From positions 1,674,001 through 1,738,000 of the forward strand of contig NC_057377.1 of assembly GCF_016906535.1 (NCBI RefSeq): a stretch of 64,000 nt of DNA, written 5' to 3'. Within the stretch, counting starts at the first letter, position 1. The number at the start of each line of letters is the position of its first letter. The DNA comes from Rhizoctonia solani (Eukaryota > Basidiomycota > Agaricomycetes > Cantharellales > Ceratobasidiaceae). Of the stretch, positions 48,692 through 60,015 are shown in pieces. The notes beneath the pieces are model-generated. The model worked only from the letters and a program-made list of their open reading frames with translations. It did no database searches and was not told the DNA's origin. The position numbers were made by a program, and so were the translations under genes.

Positions 48692-51600
48692 TGGTGTGTG
48701 TCTGGCGTTGCTCAGTACGTGTCAACTACTACAGCCTATGCCTTGGCTGACCGAGAGACTAGCGGGATCGAGAAGCAGGCGAATGAGATCAAGAAGAAGA
48801 AAGAAAGAGGGATAGGAAGGCCACTGTTGGAGGCAAGCTCAGACGAGAAAGATGTGATACGGCACTATCGGCGGATACAGTCGCTGTTTCGGCAGCTGCA
48901 GGTCAGTATCCATGCCGTCGTTGGATGCTTTAGCGTATACTGATGCGACGATAGGCGAACCTGAGCATGAATACGTGGAGTGTCGCAAACGATCTGATGG
49001 TGGTATGTGTGACACTTCCTGAGACACCCATATACTCAAAGCGTGAACCGGACAGAACACGCGGCTGGAGGGCCTAGGACCAGAGAGGCAGGCTGCATAC
49101 GACTCGGCGCTCTCGGAAACCGTCGGCAGGCGCACATGTACCGAAGGCACGCGCACCAAAGTCCTATCTGACCTCGTACAATGGGCACACGACAAGAACG
49201 CACCTGCGATATACTGGATGAACGGCATGGCGGGCACGGGCAAGACGACGATCGCATACTCATTCGCCGAATGGCTGAAGCAACACGAGCTACTGGCGGG
49301 GAGCTTCTTCTGCACTCGGACGTCGGCTGCGTGCCGGGACGTGGCGAAGATCGTACCGACGGTGGTGTACCAGCTGGCGCGGTACTCGGCGACATTCCAA
49401 TCGATACTATACGACATTCTGAATGCAGATCCTGACGCCGGGTCAAAGAGCATACCAAAGCAATTCGAGGCGCTACTGAAAGAGGCGTTGCAGAAGACAG
49501 TGGAAAAGGGCAAAGGTGATGCACTCGACAACCTGGTGGTAGTGATCGATGCGCTGGACGAATGCGAAGACCAAAGGGGCGTAGAGACCATAGTCGACAT
49601 GCTGTTCCGTTACGCGCCTCACCTAAGGCTCAAGTTCTTTGTTACCAGTCGACCGGAGCCTGGGATATACACCAAAATGACGGCGAATGTTGATCTTCGG
49701 GGCGGGATGGTGCTACATGACATCGAGAAGTCGCTGGTGAGCAAAGACATCAAGCTGTACCTGGAGCAAGAGCTGGCGCGCATCCCCGTTGATATTTCCG
49801 ACATGGATCTTGAGGGGCTTGTGGATCGGTCGGGAGCGCTGTTCATCTACGCAGCCACACTCGTCCGGTATATTGGCACCGTGAAGGTCGACCCGTACGA
49901 TCGCCTACAAGCAATACTTCACTCGACTCCGGGGGCCGATCAGGAGCACGCGCACATTGATGAGCTATACACAACAATACTAAAGTCGGCATTGGAAGAC
50001 AAGGACCTGGGCGAGCCGGATAAGGAAAGGATCCGAGCGGTGCTACGTACGGTGCTTATGGCCCAGGAGCCGATCGGTGTGGAGACCATTGCGCTGCTAG
50101 CCGGGATCGACGGCTCGAGGCGTGTGAAGTACGCGCTCTTACCGCTCCGGTCGGTGCTGCATCAGTCCGAGTCGACGGGCCTTGTGTCCACGCTCCATGC
50201 ATCGTTCCCGGACTTCATGTTCAGTCCTGCCCGATCGGGGTCATACTTCTGCGACATCGACAAACATGGCCCCGGAATGGCCCGTCGATGCTTCACAGTG
50301 ATGAAGGACCAGCTGCGGTTCAACATATGCGACCTGCCTTCGTCGTTCATACCCGATGAAAACGTCAACAACCTGCAAGACCGGATCAAAAACCGGATCT
50401 CGGCGACATTGGCATATGTGTGCCGGTATTGGGCCAGTCATGTCGGTCTCACACCTGCAAACGACGACCTACTGGAGGACCTGAGTGTGTTCCTATCGGA
50501 GCGGCTACTGTTCTGGATGGAGGTCATGAGCCTGCGGCGTGAGCTGCTAGCAGGGATCGAAGGGTTTCTGGTACTGAAACAGTGGCTGAGGGTGAGTGGG
50601 TCAACGCTTTTGGATACAGCGACCTGATGCAATAGTACATAAGAAAACAAAGAGTCAAACATCTAAGGTGGCGATATTGATCGAGGACGCCAGTAACTTC
50701 TACACCAGCTATGCCTCCAGCGGAGCGTGTCGTTGCACGCCGCACATCTACATCTCATGCCTTCCGTTCTGTCCTCGATCAAGCATGGTGTACAAGCAGT
50801 ACTGGCCTCGGATGCAAGGGCTGGTGGAGCTGAAGGGCAGTCTGATGGACCGCAGAGAGACAGCCGCACTAGCCGCCTGGAACATTCACTCGTCAGTATG
50901 GTCGGTGGCGTACTCAGGGGATGGCAGTCAAGTTGCAGTCGGATGCCTGGACGGAACAGTGAGCATACGGAACGCATACGATGGCACGCTGCTTGTTGGG
51001 CCCTGGAAAGCTCACACCGCTGCTGTTCGTTCGGTTGTGTTCTCGGCTGATGGCAGACTTGTTGCCTCGGGGTCATATGATGGCACCATCGGAGTGTGGG
51101 ACGTGCGCACCGGCAGTCCTGTTGCCGGTCCATTCCACGGTTGCACCGGCAATGTCTTTTTGGTTTCGTTCTCACCTGACAGCAAGCGCATAGTTTCTGG
51201 CTCCTTGGACAACACCGTTTGTATATGGGACACGGCCGATGGCACACTGCTTGTGGGTCCGTTGCACGGTCATACTGGCTCAGTCAACTCCGTGACGTAC
51301 TCACCCAACGGCACTCTCATTGCCTCTGCTTCTGAAGACAAGACTATCCGATTGTGGCACTCGGACGACGGCACTCCTGCTGCTTCCCCACTTCAAGGTC
51401 ACACCCACTCTGTCAACTCTGTTACGTTCACGCCCGATGGCACTCGACTTGTCAGCGGGTCATCCGCCGACACCGTTCGTGTGTGGAGGGTGTCGGATGG
51501 GTCGGCTGTCGCCACTCCATTTCAGGGTCATTCACGTAGCGTCTACTCGGTGGCAGTGTCGCCTGATGGCATGTTTGTTGCATCTGGGTCTGACGATCGT

Positions 51601-52554
51601 ACCGTGCGAGTGTGGAGGATGAGCGATGGGTCACTTGCTGCCAGTCCATTTCTTGGCCATACTGGTTGGATTGGGTCAGTTGGGTACTCACCGGATGGGA
51701 CGCAAGTCATCTCTGGGTCTGGTGATCAGACCGTTCGTGTTTGGAATGTGCGCGAAGGCATGATGTCCCCTGCCTCCTCAGAAGTTGGTCTATCAGATAT
51801 CAGATCCCTCTCTTTCTCGCCTGATGGCGCTCATGTGTTGACAGTGTCGCATGAGGACGAGGTGCGCATGTGGGACGTCTCAAGTGGCATATCCCAGCCA
51901 GCGCCACCCAACATCCAGGTTCCTCATCCTCCATCTGATGCAGCATCTCCCAATAGGTCCTACACTGCTGAAACTAATACGCATGGAAAGCTAGTACAGG
52001 TTGTGCGGACGGACAACAAGTCTGTGGCTGCTGGGCCGTTTGATCGCACCCCTCAAGTATGGCGGTTCTCTCACGACAGTACCTGCGTCATTGTGGGCTT
52101 TGATGATGGCAGGATTGAGGGGATATGTCTGCAGACTGGGCAGATTGCGTTTCAGCTACGCTCCGCTAATGACGACCGGGTTCACCTGATTGCAGAGTGC
52201 CCGGATCATTCACTTCTTGCCTCTTTTGACAGCGGCCTGTTCCATACTTCCCCCACTATACGAATCTGGAGCATGGCTGGACCTACACTCTGTTTTCAAT
52301 CCTCAGACAATCCCTCTCTCGATCCGGGGCCAGGTCAGACACTCTCTGGACTTTACGACCAATGCCATATCAACAGTGATGGGTGGATGGTCAACAGCCA
52401 CATGGATTTACTGCTCTGGCTTCCGTCAGAGATAGCTGATGCATCACTGTCTCCGTTCGTGTCGGTGATTGTAACAGAGTCAGGGACACTACAAGTACCG
52501 AAGCAGATGCTGGTAACCGGGGATCAGTGGCATCAATGCTATGTTCAGGGTTGA
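48692..52554 (+). CDS. NACHT-WD40 NLR-like gene F, 5'-truncated
   Basis: Homology to C and D starts abruptly inside exon 2, at GTGTGTCTGGCGTTGCTCA. Exon 1 and about four fifths of exon 2, with the normal promoter, are gone. The remaining exons keep normal lengths: 48763-48901, 48955-49002, 49056-50591 and 50644-52554. Walker A GMAGTGKTT, Walker B and all WD40 blades are open, so the NACHT-WD40 part (about 1,210 residues) looks intact and may be read from an internal start (for example the ATG at 49,218) or a new 5' exon. I found no in-frame way to splice the 48,540 ORF onto exon 3. Oddities: DEKDVIRHYRR where others have DEEDVMRHYRR, blade 3 HGCTGNV (His of the GH pair lost) and blade 5 SSADTVRVW. 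It could be a pseudogene or a sensor lacking its N-terminal effector domain. Confidence 0.75.
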
Positions 52555-55136
52555 CTCTTTTATTCTCTAATTTTTTTTGTCTCACATTGAAAGCATGTCG
52601 AACGTTTGGAATGGTCGTAGATCTGATATTTGAGCGTATGTTGTATATATTTATCATTAGCATCAATTCAATCATCAATTGTACAAACATTCCAGCCCGT
52701 ATCACTTTCTCTTGCCTAACGTAATTTGCACCTAGAAGGGTTTGTAAAAGTGGGACAAACCAACACCCAATCACCGTGTCAAACCTGCCTATTGATCTCG
52801 CTCTATGTGCACCAGCTACGTATACAAGATTCAATTCTAAGGAGAATACGCTATAGTACATGTCTGCACAATAAGCGCAAGACTGCCCAGGTCAAAGCAT
52901 GGTGAAGCATATAGCTCTATACCAAAAATGTACTCCGTTTGGGGAAGACGCTGTACTTCACAACCACATTCCATGTATGATCTATTTGTTTTAGGAATAA
53001 CAGGAGAGAAAGCGTCCGAATATACATCAGCAAGGCAGGGTGACTTCACAATTAAATTTACATAGTGTAACACCACATGCAGAAGAGAAACTAAAGTTGA
53101 GTATCTTACTTAAAAACGGCTGATTTCAGTAGGTTTTGAGCTACCAGTGAACTGGTCAGTGGGTACGATTTAGCACAATCGTCAAAATGAGTATGACTCA
53201 TGCCGCTTCTTCCTCATATCTCACTGAAAGGGACATGCGATTTTCGTCTTTCCAGCATCTTGTCCTCCCAAACGATCGGGTGTATGCTCGGATATTCGTG
53301 TTCATACTGATATCAGTTTTCGAAGGTGTCCGTGGATTGCGTATAACAAGTTCACTCACACATCACCGGTACCATTTGTTATTTCTCATTACACGTGTCT
53401 TTCATTCAACTTGGCGCGTCCATCCCATTTCTGTAAATTTATCCTGATCTAAGCTGGGTATGCATATACGTCGAAAAAGTGAGGTCGAAAGCATCGGTGA
53501 GATTGCATACAAACTCGGTCTCACTACTCATCTTTTGGTATACCATTCGGTCACCTCCGCCAGAGCGGCCTTGATAATGAATTGGCTACAAACACATAAC
53601 TGAAGCGGACCTATATATGAAGCAGGAAACACCTCGGTCGGACTCTATGCCCATATAGTATTGGTATAGGGTACTCTCGAGCACTACTAAGAGCTCTATG
53701 GCAGCCCTAGGCTTTTCCACGCTTCGGCAACTCAGATCTCTGCTGGGCAGAATTAATCCTGTTCTGCCGGTGGCCGAAGCATCAAACAAAGTATGATCGA
53801 GGGACCGGGGCTGCTGATCGGGAGTGGAGCTCTGCAGATGGCTGTGGGTGTGAAATACTGAGCCGAGGGTGAATGAATGCGAGGGTACAGTATGGTGCCT
53901 GGCCAACGTCATTCACACTTGCCTTTTGGGTGTGTGTTTATCGAATCCTGGCTTGCTGGGATGATTTGACCTGTTTTACGACCAGAGTTTGCTATGCGAC
54001 CAGTCTCTGGGCTCATCGACGGATGAGATCTTACCAAACAACTTTCGTATCTCGATCTCCATAATGATCGTTCTATCATATAACTAGTCAGTCAATTGGA
54101 GGCGTTGAGCAACTCGTACCAAGTTCAGGCATGCTGAAGGCAATGCTCCCGTCCATGTCCGATCCTATGCCTTGCCAACTTCAATAACCTACCAGCACAC
54201 AGTCTCGAAGTGAGTTCCTAAGCTAAACCTAAGCTTGACTGAGATTCGTGTTAGCGACGTGATACACTTGTGGAAACTTGGAAGCCCGCTCACGTAAAGA
54301 CTCCTGCTTTCATCTATTACAGTTTTCGACCTGCAGATTAGGGCCCGTCGATCGCAAATAAGCACTCTCGATCGGCACTTTTTGCTCAACATACTGCGTT
54401 TATATCACACCTACACTGTTTCTCCGATTCTCAAACAGCGGTTGATAGTGAGAGGACCATCGACCGGGGACCACCGAAAACCTGGGTTTGTGTGTCATTC
54501 TCCTGCCAGTATGCGGGTGTGTGCGATTGGTACCGACAGGATTAGTCATGTAAGTGATCGACATGCCGCTTTTCATTTCGACTTGGTCCATCCTATACCT
54601 TGTGCTTGGTGCTGTGGTCCATCATGGGTCAGATGTGCGTGGCGCGGGAGTTGGAAGGACGGCTTGGCTGGGTCAGCGACTCGCGTTTGTGCTCGACATG
54701 GCTCGGTATCGTTTGTCTGCCGTATATAGCGACCCAGCATAGAGATGTGCAGTGCGAGCGGGGCAGTGGAGCATGGTATGAGCTGTATGAAAGGACCAAT
54801 GGTATGTATGTGATGGGCCCAGAAAGTCCGATGGACCTTGAGGCATCAGGTTTATTCCTGAGATGGCGTGTGGCCACTCGTTTGTTCTGGTAGACAATCT
54901 GATAATTGAGTTTTCCCGATCACGTGTGGCCACGGTGAACCCGCGGAAGATGAGAGCGAAGACATGACTTGTATTTATTTTTATTCTTATGTATGATTAT
55001 TTCGACTTGGGCGTTACCTTGCATATGAGATGGAAAATGCACACCAGAGCGGCGATTGCAGACGGGAGCAAGATTGGTCGGGGTCACTCGGTGGCAAATG
55101 GACGGAAGACCAATAGCTTGAGTTTGAGGCTGTCGA

Positions 55137-55146
55137 CCACGTGGTC
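55137..55146 (+). promoter_or_regulatory. CCACGTGGTC box upstream of gene G
   Basis: Within GACCACGTGGTC, 329 bp before TATAAA at 55,466. Confidence 0.55.
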
Positions 55147-55465
55147 GTCCAGTCTTTCTGCGTCACTTTACCGGTTGACGTCTCCTCTAGCTAATCATAG
55201 TATGTCTGCACTATGGTCTCGTTCTGCATCACCAAGGCTTCCAGAGACGACCTGGCGCGAATGCGCTGTCGACGGTTACGAGGCATCTGGACGGCAGGTG
55301 CGTGGCCGAATGGCAGTGAGTCTGGCTAGCGCGGGCTTTGTGCCGTGTTGAGGGATGCTGAGCACACGAGACCAGGGCGATAGAACGCGGCTTATGCGCT
55401 TCTGGACACGCTGATCACACCGGAAGCATGGCAGCTGGCAACGTGCGAACCACGTTCCCTCTTAC

Positions 55466-55471
55466 TATAAA
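55466..55471 (+). promoter_or_regulatory. TATA box, gene G
   Basis: TATAAA in TTACTATAAACGATCC, 63 bp before the ATG. Confidence 0.65.
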
Positions 55472-55528
55472 CGATCCGAGGACGAGCTCTCACTCTCAGT
55501 CTATCCAACGACGACGAATAATCGAAAA

Positions 55529-58500
55529 ATGTCGACTCGGAACAACAGGTCGAATAGAAAGAAAGGGAAAGTGCGACGCTGGCTGGATAGTCTACTCTGC
55601 GTGTCATCGCCCGAGGATCCAGTCGGGCCGTCCACCCAGCAGCGCCCGTCTTCGCATGCCTCGTTCCCTCTAGAACCGATCCAAGACGCCCACACAGATA
55701 CCCCAAATGATGACAACACCGCACAACAAGGGCCTTCACATGCATCACTTCCTGCAGAACCGACCCAAAGCGCCGATGTAGATTCGGTCAATGACGAGAA
55801 CGCACCCCTTCCGACAGCCCGACCGTCAGCTCAAATCAGTACCCCTCCCGATACATCAGGCGTCAAGAGCGGGGCATGGACTGGGCTTCGGCTGACTCTC
55901 AAGACCCTGAGAGACACTCCTGCGATGTTCGGTCCACTCGCCTCCGCAGCCAACGTACTTCTTGACTGCTTCGATACTATCGAGGTGTGTCAGGCAGGGA
56001 ATGTACTATAGCTCTCGTTGCTGACACGTACTCTATGACAGGCGGTCGCGCGGAACCAGCAAGACTACGAGCAACTGGCCACCGAGCTTGATGCGCTCAG
56101 CAAATCGCTTGTCACGACATGCAAGGAGGTCGCACCAGGCTCAGCTGCCGACTGCGTGACTGGGATCGCCAAGTATGTCGGCCGGCTAGCTGTGAGCCTT
56201 GTACGGTAACTGACAGGGGTGCACAGTACGATCAAACGAGAGGCGAATGAGATCGACAGCAAACTCGAGCGCGGGACTGGGAGACGGGCGCTGATGGTGA
56301 ACGCGGACGAACAGGATCTGATGAGGCGGTACAGGCGGATACAGTCGCTGTTTCGGCAGCTGCAGGTGGGTGCATACGTTGTCGTTGACGATGGTGCTTA
56401 GCGCTTATGTATGGGCAGACGAACATGGGGATGAGTACCTGGGCAAACACGAACGAACTAGTGGCGGTGTGTATGACCTGATGTGGCTACACTGTGTACG
56501 TTGACCGATCGAGTGAACAGAAATCAAGGCTTGGGGAACTGAACGCGGAGAAAAAGGCAACATACGACTCACAGCTCTCGGGACCGACCAACCGACGGAC
56601 ATGCACCGAAGGCACGCGGGTCAAAGTACTCGACGAACTCAAAGCCTGGGTGCTCGAGGCAGCCGGACAGTCAGTATACTGGATGAGTGGCATGGCGGGA
56701 ACTGGCAAGACCACGATCGCATGTACGTTTGCCAAGTGGCTCGAAGGCGAGAAGCTGCTAGCGGCGAGCTTCTTCTGCACGCGGACCTCTGCCGACTGTC
56801 AGGACGTAACCCGAATCATACCGACGGTGGCATACCAGCTTGCACGATACTCTATCCCATTCCGGTCGGCACTGTGCGATATTCTCGGGAACGACTCGGA
56901 TATAGGGTCAAAGGACATCGCGGCGCAGTTCGAAAAGCTGATACTAGAACCGCTAAACAGAATGAAGGACGACATACCGGACGGGATGGTGGTGGTGATC
57001 GATGCGCTGGATGAGTGCAAAGACCAAGGCGGAGTGGGAAAGCTACTAGATATGCTATTCAGGCACGCCGCTCAGCTGCCGGTCCGGTTCTTCGTGACCA
57101 GTCGACCCGAGTCGGGGATCTACGCAACGATGGCGGCGCACGCAGCGTGTCACGAGGCTATACACCTGCACAAGATCGAGGAGTCGCTGGTCAGCGCGGA
57201 CATCAAGCTGTACCTGGAAGAGGTGCTTGCGCCAATATCGCCTCAGGCATCCGACATCGAGGAGCTTGTTCGACGATCCGGGGTGCTGTTCATCTATGCG
57301 GCCACTCTTTTCCGCTACATCTTGCCCACGGGCCGGAAGGCTAACTCGCAGAAACGGCTCCGAGACATCATGGCCATGGCTCCGGAGGCTGTGATGGGAC
57401 ACGCGCAGATTGATTTGCTGTACATGGTGGTGCTGAAGTCGGCGCTGGAAGACGAGGAAACGAACGAGGAAGAGAAGGACGACGTCCGGGCGGTACTTAA
57501 CACCGTGTTGCTTGCGCAAGAGCCGATTGGGATCCAAACCATCGCGGTCCTCGGCGGAGTGGGCGATACGTCTCGAGTGGAGTATGCGCTGCGATCGCTG
57601 AGCTCTGTGCTGTACGAGTCGGGCACGGGTCTGGTGTCAACCCTACACGCCTCGTTTCCGGATTTCATGTTCGACGAGAAGCGATCTGGAACCTACTTTT
57701 GCGACGCACCCAAGCACAGTCTACTGGTGGTGCGGCGATGCTTCGAGGTGATGAAGAAACAGCTACGAATGAACATCTGCAATCTGCCGTCATCGTTTGT
57801 GCGCGACAAGGATGTCAAGAACCTGAACGAGCTGATCGAATCGAACATCTCACCCCTGCTCGCATATGTATGCCGCTATTGGGCAAGCCACCTTCTGCCA
57901 GTGCTGGAGGTAGATGAAATGGAGGCGGCGCTGGGCGAATTTCTATCGACGCGATTGCTGTTCTGGATGGAGGTGCTGAGCGTGCGGGGAGATCTATCTA
58001 CAGGAGCGGGTACGGTGCAGTTGTTGAATGCCAAGCAGTGGCTGACGGTGAGTGAAGCAGCATGCACGTTATCTGTTTGCTGATGCTCGAGCTGGTAGTC
58101 ATTTGGGCCCCAAGAGTCTCGGTCAAAGCTGGCGGTGACGATGGAAGATGTTATCAACTTCGTGGCAGGGCACACATCCAGCCCAGCATCTGAATCGACC
58201 CCGCATATCTACATCTCGTCACTTCCATTCTGTGCGCGATCAAGCTATGTATACAAGCACTACCGGTCGCGGATGCAAGGGCTGGTGGAGCTGAAGGGCA
58301 GTCTGATGGACCGCAGAGAGACAGCCGCACTGGCCACCTGGAACATTCCCTCGCCAGTATGGTCGGTGGCGTACTCAGGGGATGGCAGTCAAGTTGCAGT
58401 CGGATGCCTGGACGGAACAGTGAGCATACGGAACGCATACGATGGCACGCTGCTTGTTGGGCCCTGGAATGCTCACACCAAGGACGTTTGTTCGGTTGTG

Positions 58501-60015
58501 TTCTCGCCTGATGGCAGACTTGTTGCCTCGGGGTCATATGATGGCACCATCGGAGTGTGGGACGTGCGCACCGGCAGTCCTGTTGCCGGCCCATTCCGCG
58601 GTCACACCAGCTATGTCCACTCGGTCTCGTTCTCACCCGACAGCAAGCGCATAGTCTCTGGCTCCGGCGACAAGACCGTTTGTATATGGGACGTAGCCGA
58701 TGGCACACTGCTTGTGGGTCCGTTGCACGGTCATACCGACTCAGTCCTTTCCGTGACGTACTCGCCCGACGGCACACTCATTGCCTCTGCCTCCAAGGAC
58801 AAGACTATCCGACTGTGGCGCTCGGACGACGGCACTCCTACTGCTTCCCCACTTCAAGGTCACACCGACTCTGTCTCGTCTGTTGCGTTCACGCCCGATG
58901 GCACTCGACTTATCAGCGGGTCTGACGACGAGACCGTTCGTGCGTGGAGGGTGTCGGATGGATCGGCTGTCGCCACTCCATTTCAGGGTCATTCAGGTCG
59001 CGTCAACTCGGTGGCAGTGTCGCCTGATGGCATGCTTGTTGCATCTGGGTCTGAAGATCATACTGTGCGAGTGTGGAGGATCAGCGATGGGTCACTTGCT
59101 GCCGGTCCATTTCTTGGCCATACTAGTATGATTTTGTCAGTTGGGTACTCACCGGATGGGACGCGAGTCATCTCTGGCTCTATTGATGGGTCCGTTCGTG
59201 TTTGGAATGTGCGCGAAGGCATGATGTCCCCCGCCTCCTCAGAAGTTTCTCTATCAGATATCACATCCCTCTCTTTCTCGCCTGATGGCGCTCATGTGCT
59301 GACAGTGTCGGGTGAGGACGAGATGCGCATGTGGGATGTCTCGAGTGGCATATCCCAGCCAGCGCCACCCGACATCCAGGTTCCTCACCCCCCATCCGAT
59401 GTAGCATCTCCCGATAGGTCCTACACTGCTGAGACCAATACGTATGGACGGCTAGTACAGGTTGTGCGCACGGACGACAAGTCTGTGGCTGCTGGGCCGT
59501 TTGATCCTACCCCTCTAGTATGGCAGTTCTCTCACGACAGTACCTGCGTCGTTGTGGGCTTTTCGGATGGCGGGATTGAGGGGATATGTCTGCAGACTGG
59601 GCAGACTGCATTCCAGTTGCGCTCTGCCGATGACGACTGGGTTGATCTGATTGCAGAGTGCCCGGATGGTTCACTTCTTGCCTCCTTTGACAGCCATCCA
59701 CTTAAAACTTCCCCCGCTCTACGAATCTGGAGCATGGCTGGACCGACACTCTGTTTTCGATCTTCAGACGATCCCCCTTTCGATCCAGGGCCAGGTCAGG
59801 CACTTTCTGGACTTCACGCCCAATGCCATATCGACAGGGATGGGTGGATGGTCAACAACCACAACGACCTGCTGATCTGGCTTCCGTCGGAGATAGCTGA
59901 CGCAGGACTGTCTCCGTTCGTGTCGGTGATCGTAACAACGTTATGGACACTACAAATACCGAAGCAGATGCTGGTAGCCGGGGATCGGTGGCATCAATGC
60001 TATGTACAGCGCTGA
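55529..60015 (+). CDS. NACHT-WD40 NLR-like protein G
   Basis: Exons 55529-55984, 56042-56172, 56227-56365, 56419-56466, 56521-58047 and 58099-60015 give 1,405 residues, exon for exon equal in length to gene E. The start MSTRNNRSNRKKGKVRRW, the ASFPLEPIQDAHT/ASLPAEPTQSADV spacer and the NACHT half are very close to E. Walker A is at about 315, and the region after intron 5 reads SFGPQESRSKLAVTMEDV. WD40 blades carry their own set of variable residues: KDVCS, SYVHS, DSVLS, DSVSS, GRVNS, SMILS. Unlike E, the tail ends MLVAGDRWHQC and the 3' flank is of the D/F type. So E and G share N-terminal and NACHT parts but differ in where their C-termini come from. Confidence 0.92.

Larger units (their letters stand above)
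52555..55528 (+). repeat. Intergenic repeat, copy 2 (F-G spacer)
   Basis: Homologous throughout to the D-E spacer, without the 159-bp block. It includes an open frame at 54,600-54,893 (97 codons, ending NGMYVMGPESPMDLEASG) that is interrupted by a stop in the D-E copy. It holds the promoter of gene G. Confidence 0.85.

Noticed and set aside
21100..60000. Long antisense and alternate-frame ORFs over the WD40 and NACHT exons (up to about 285 codons)
   Set aside because: They are shadows of high-GC repeated coding exons: they recur at the same offset in every paralogue and carry no independent motif.
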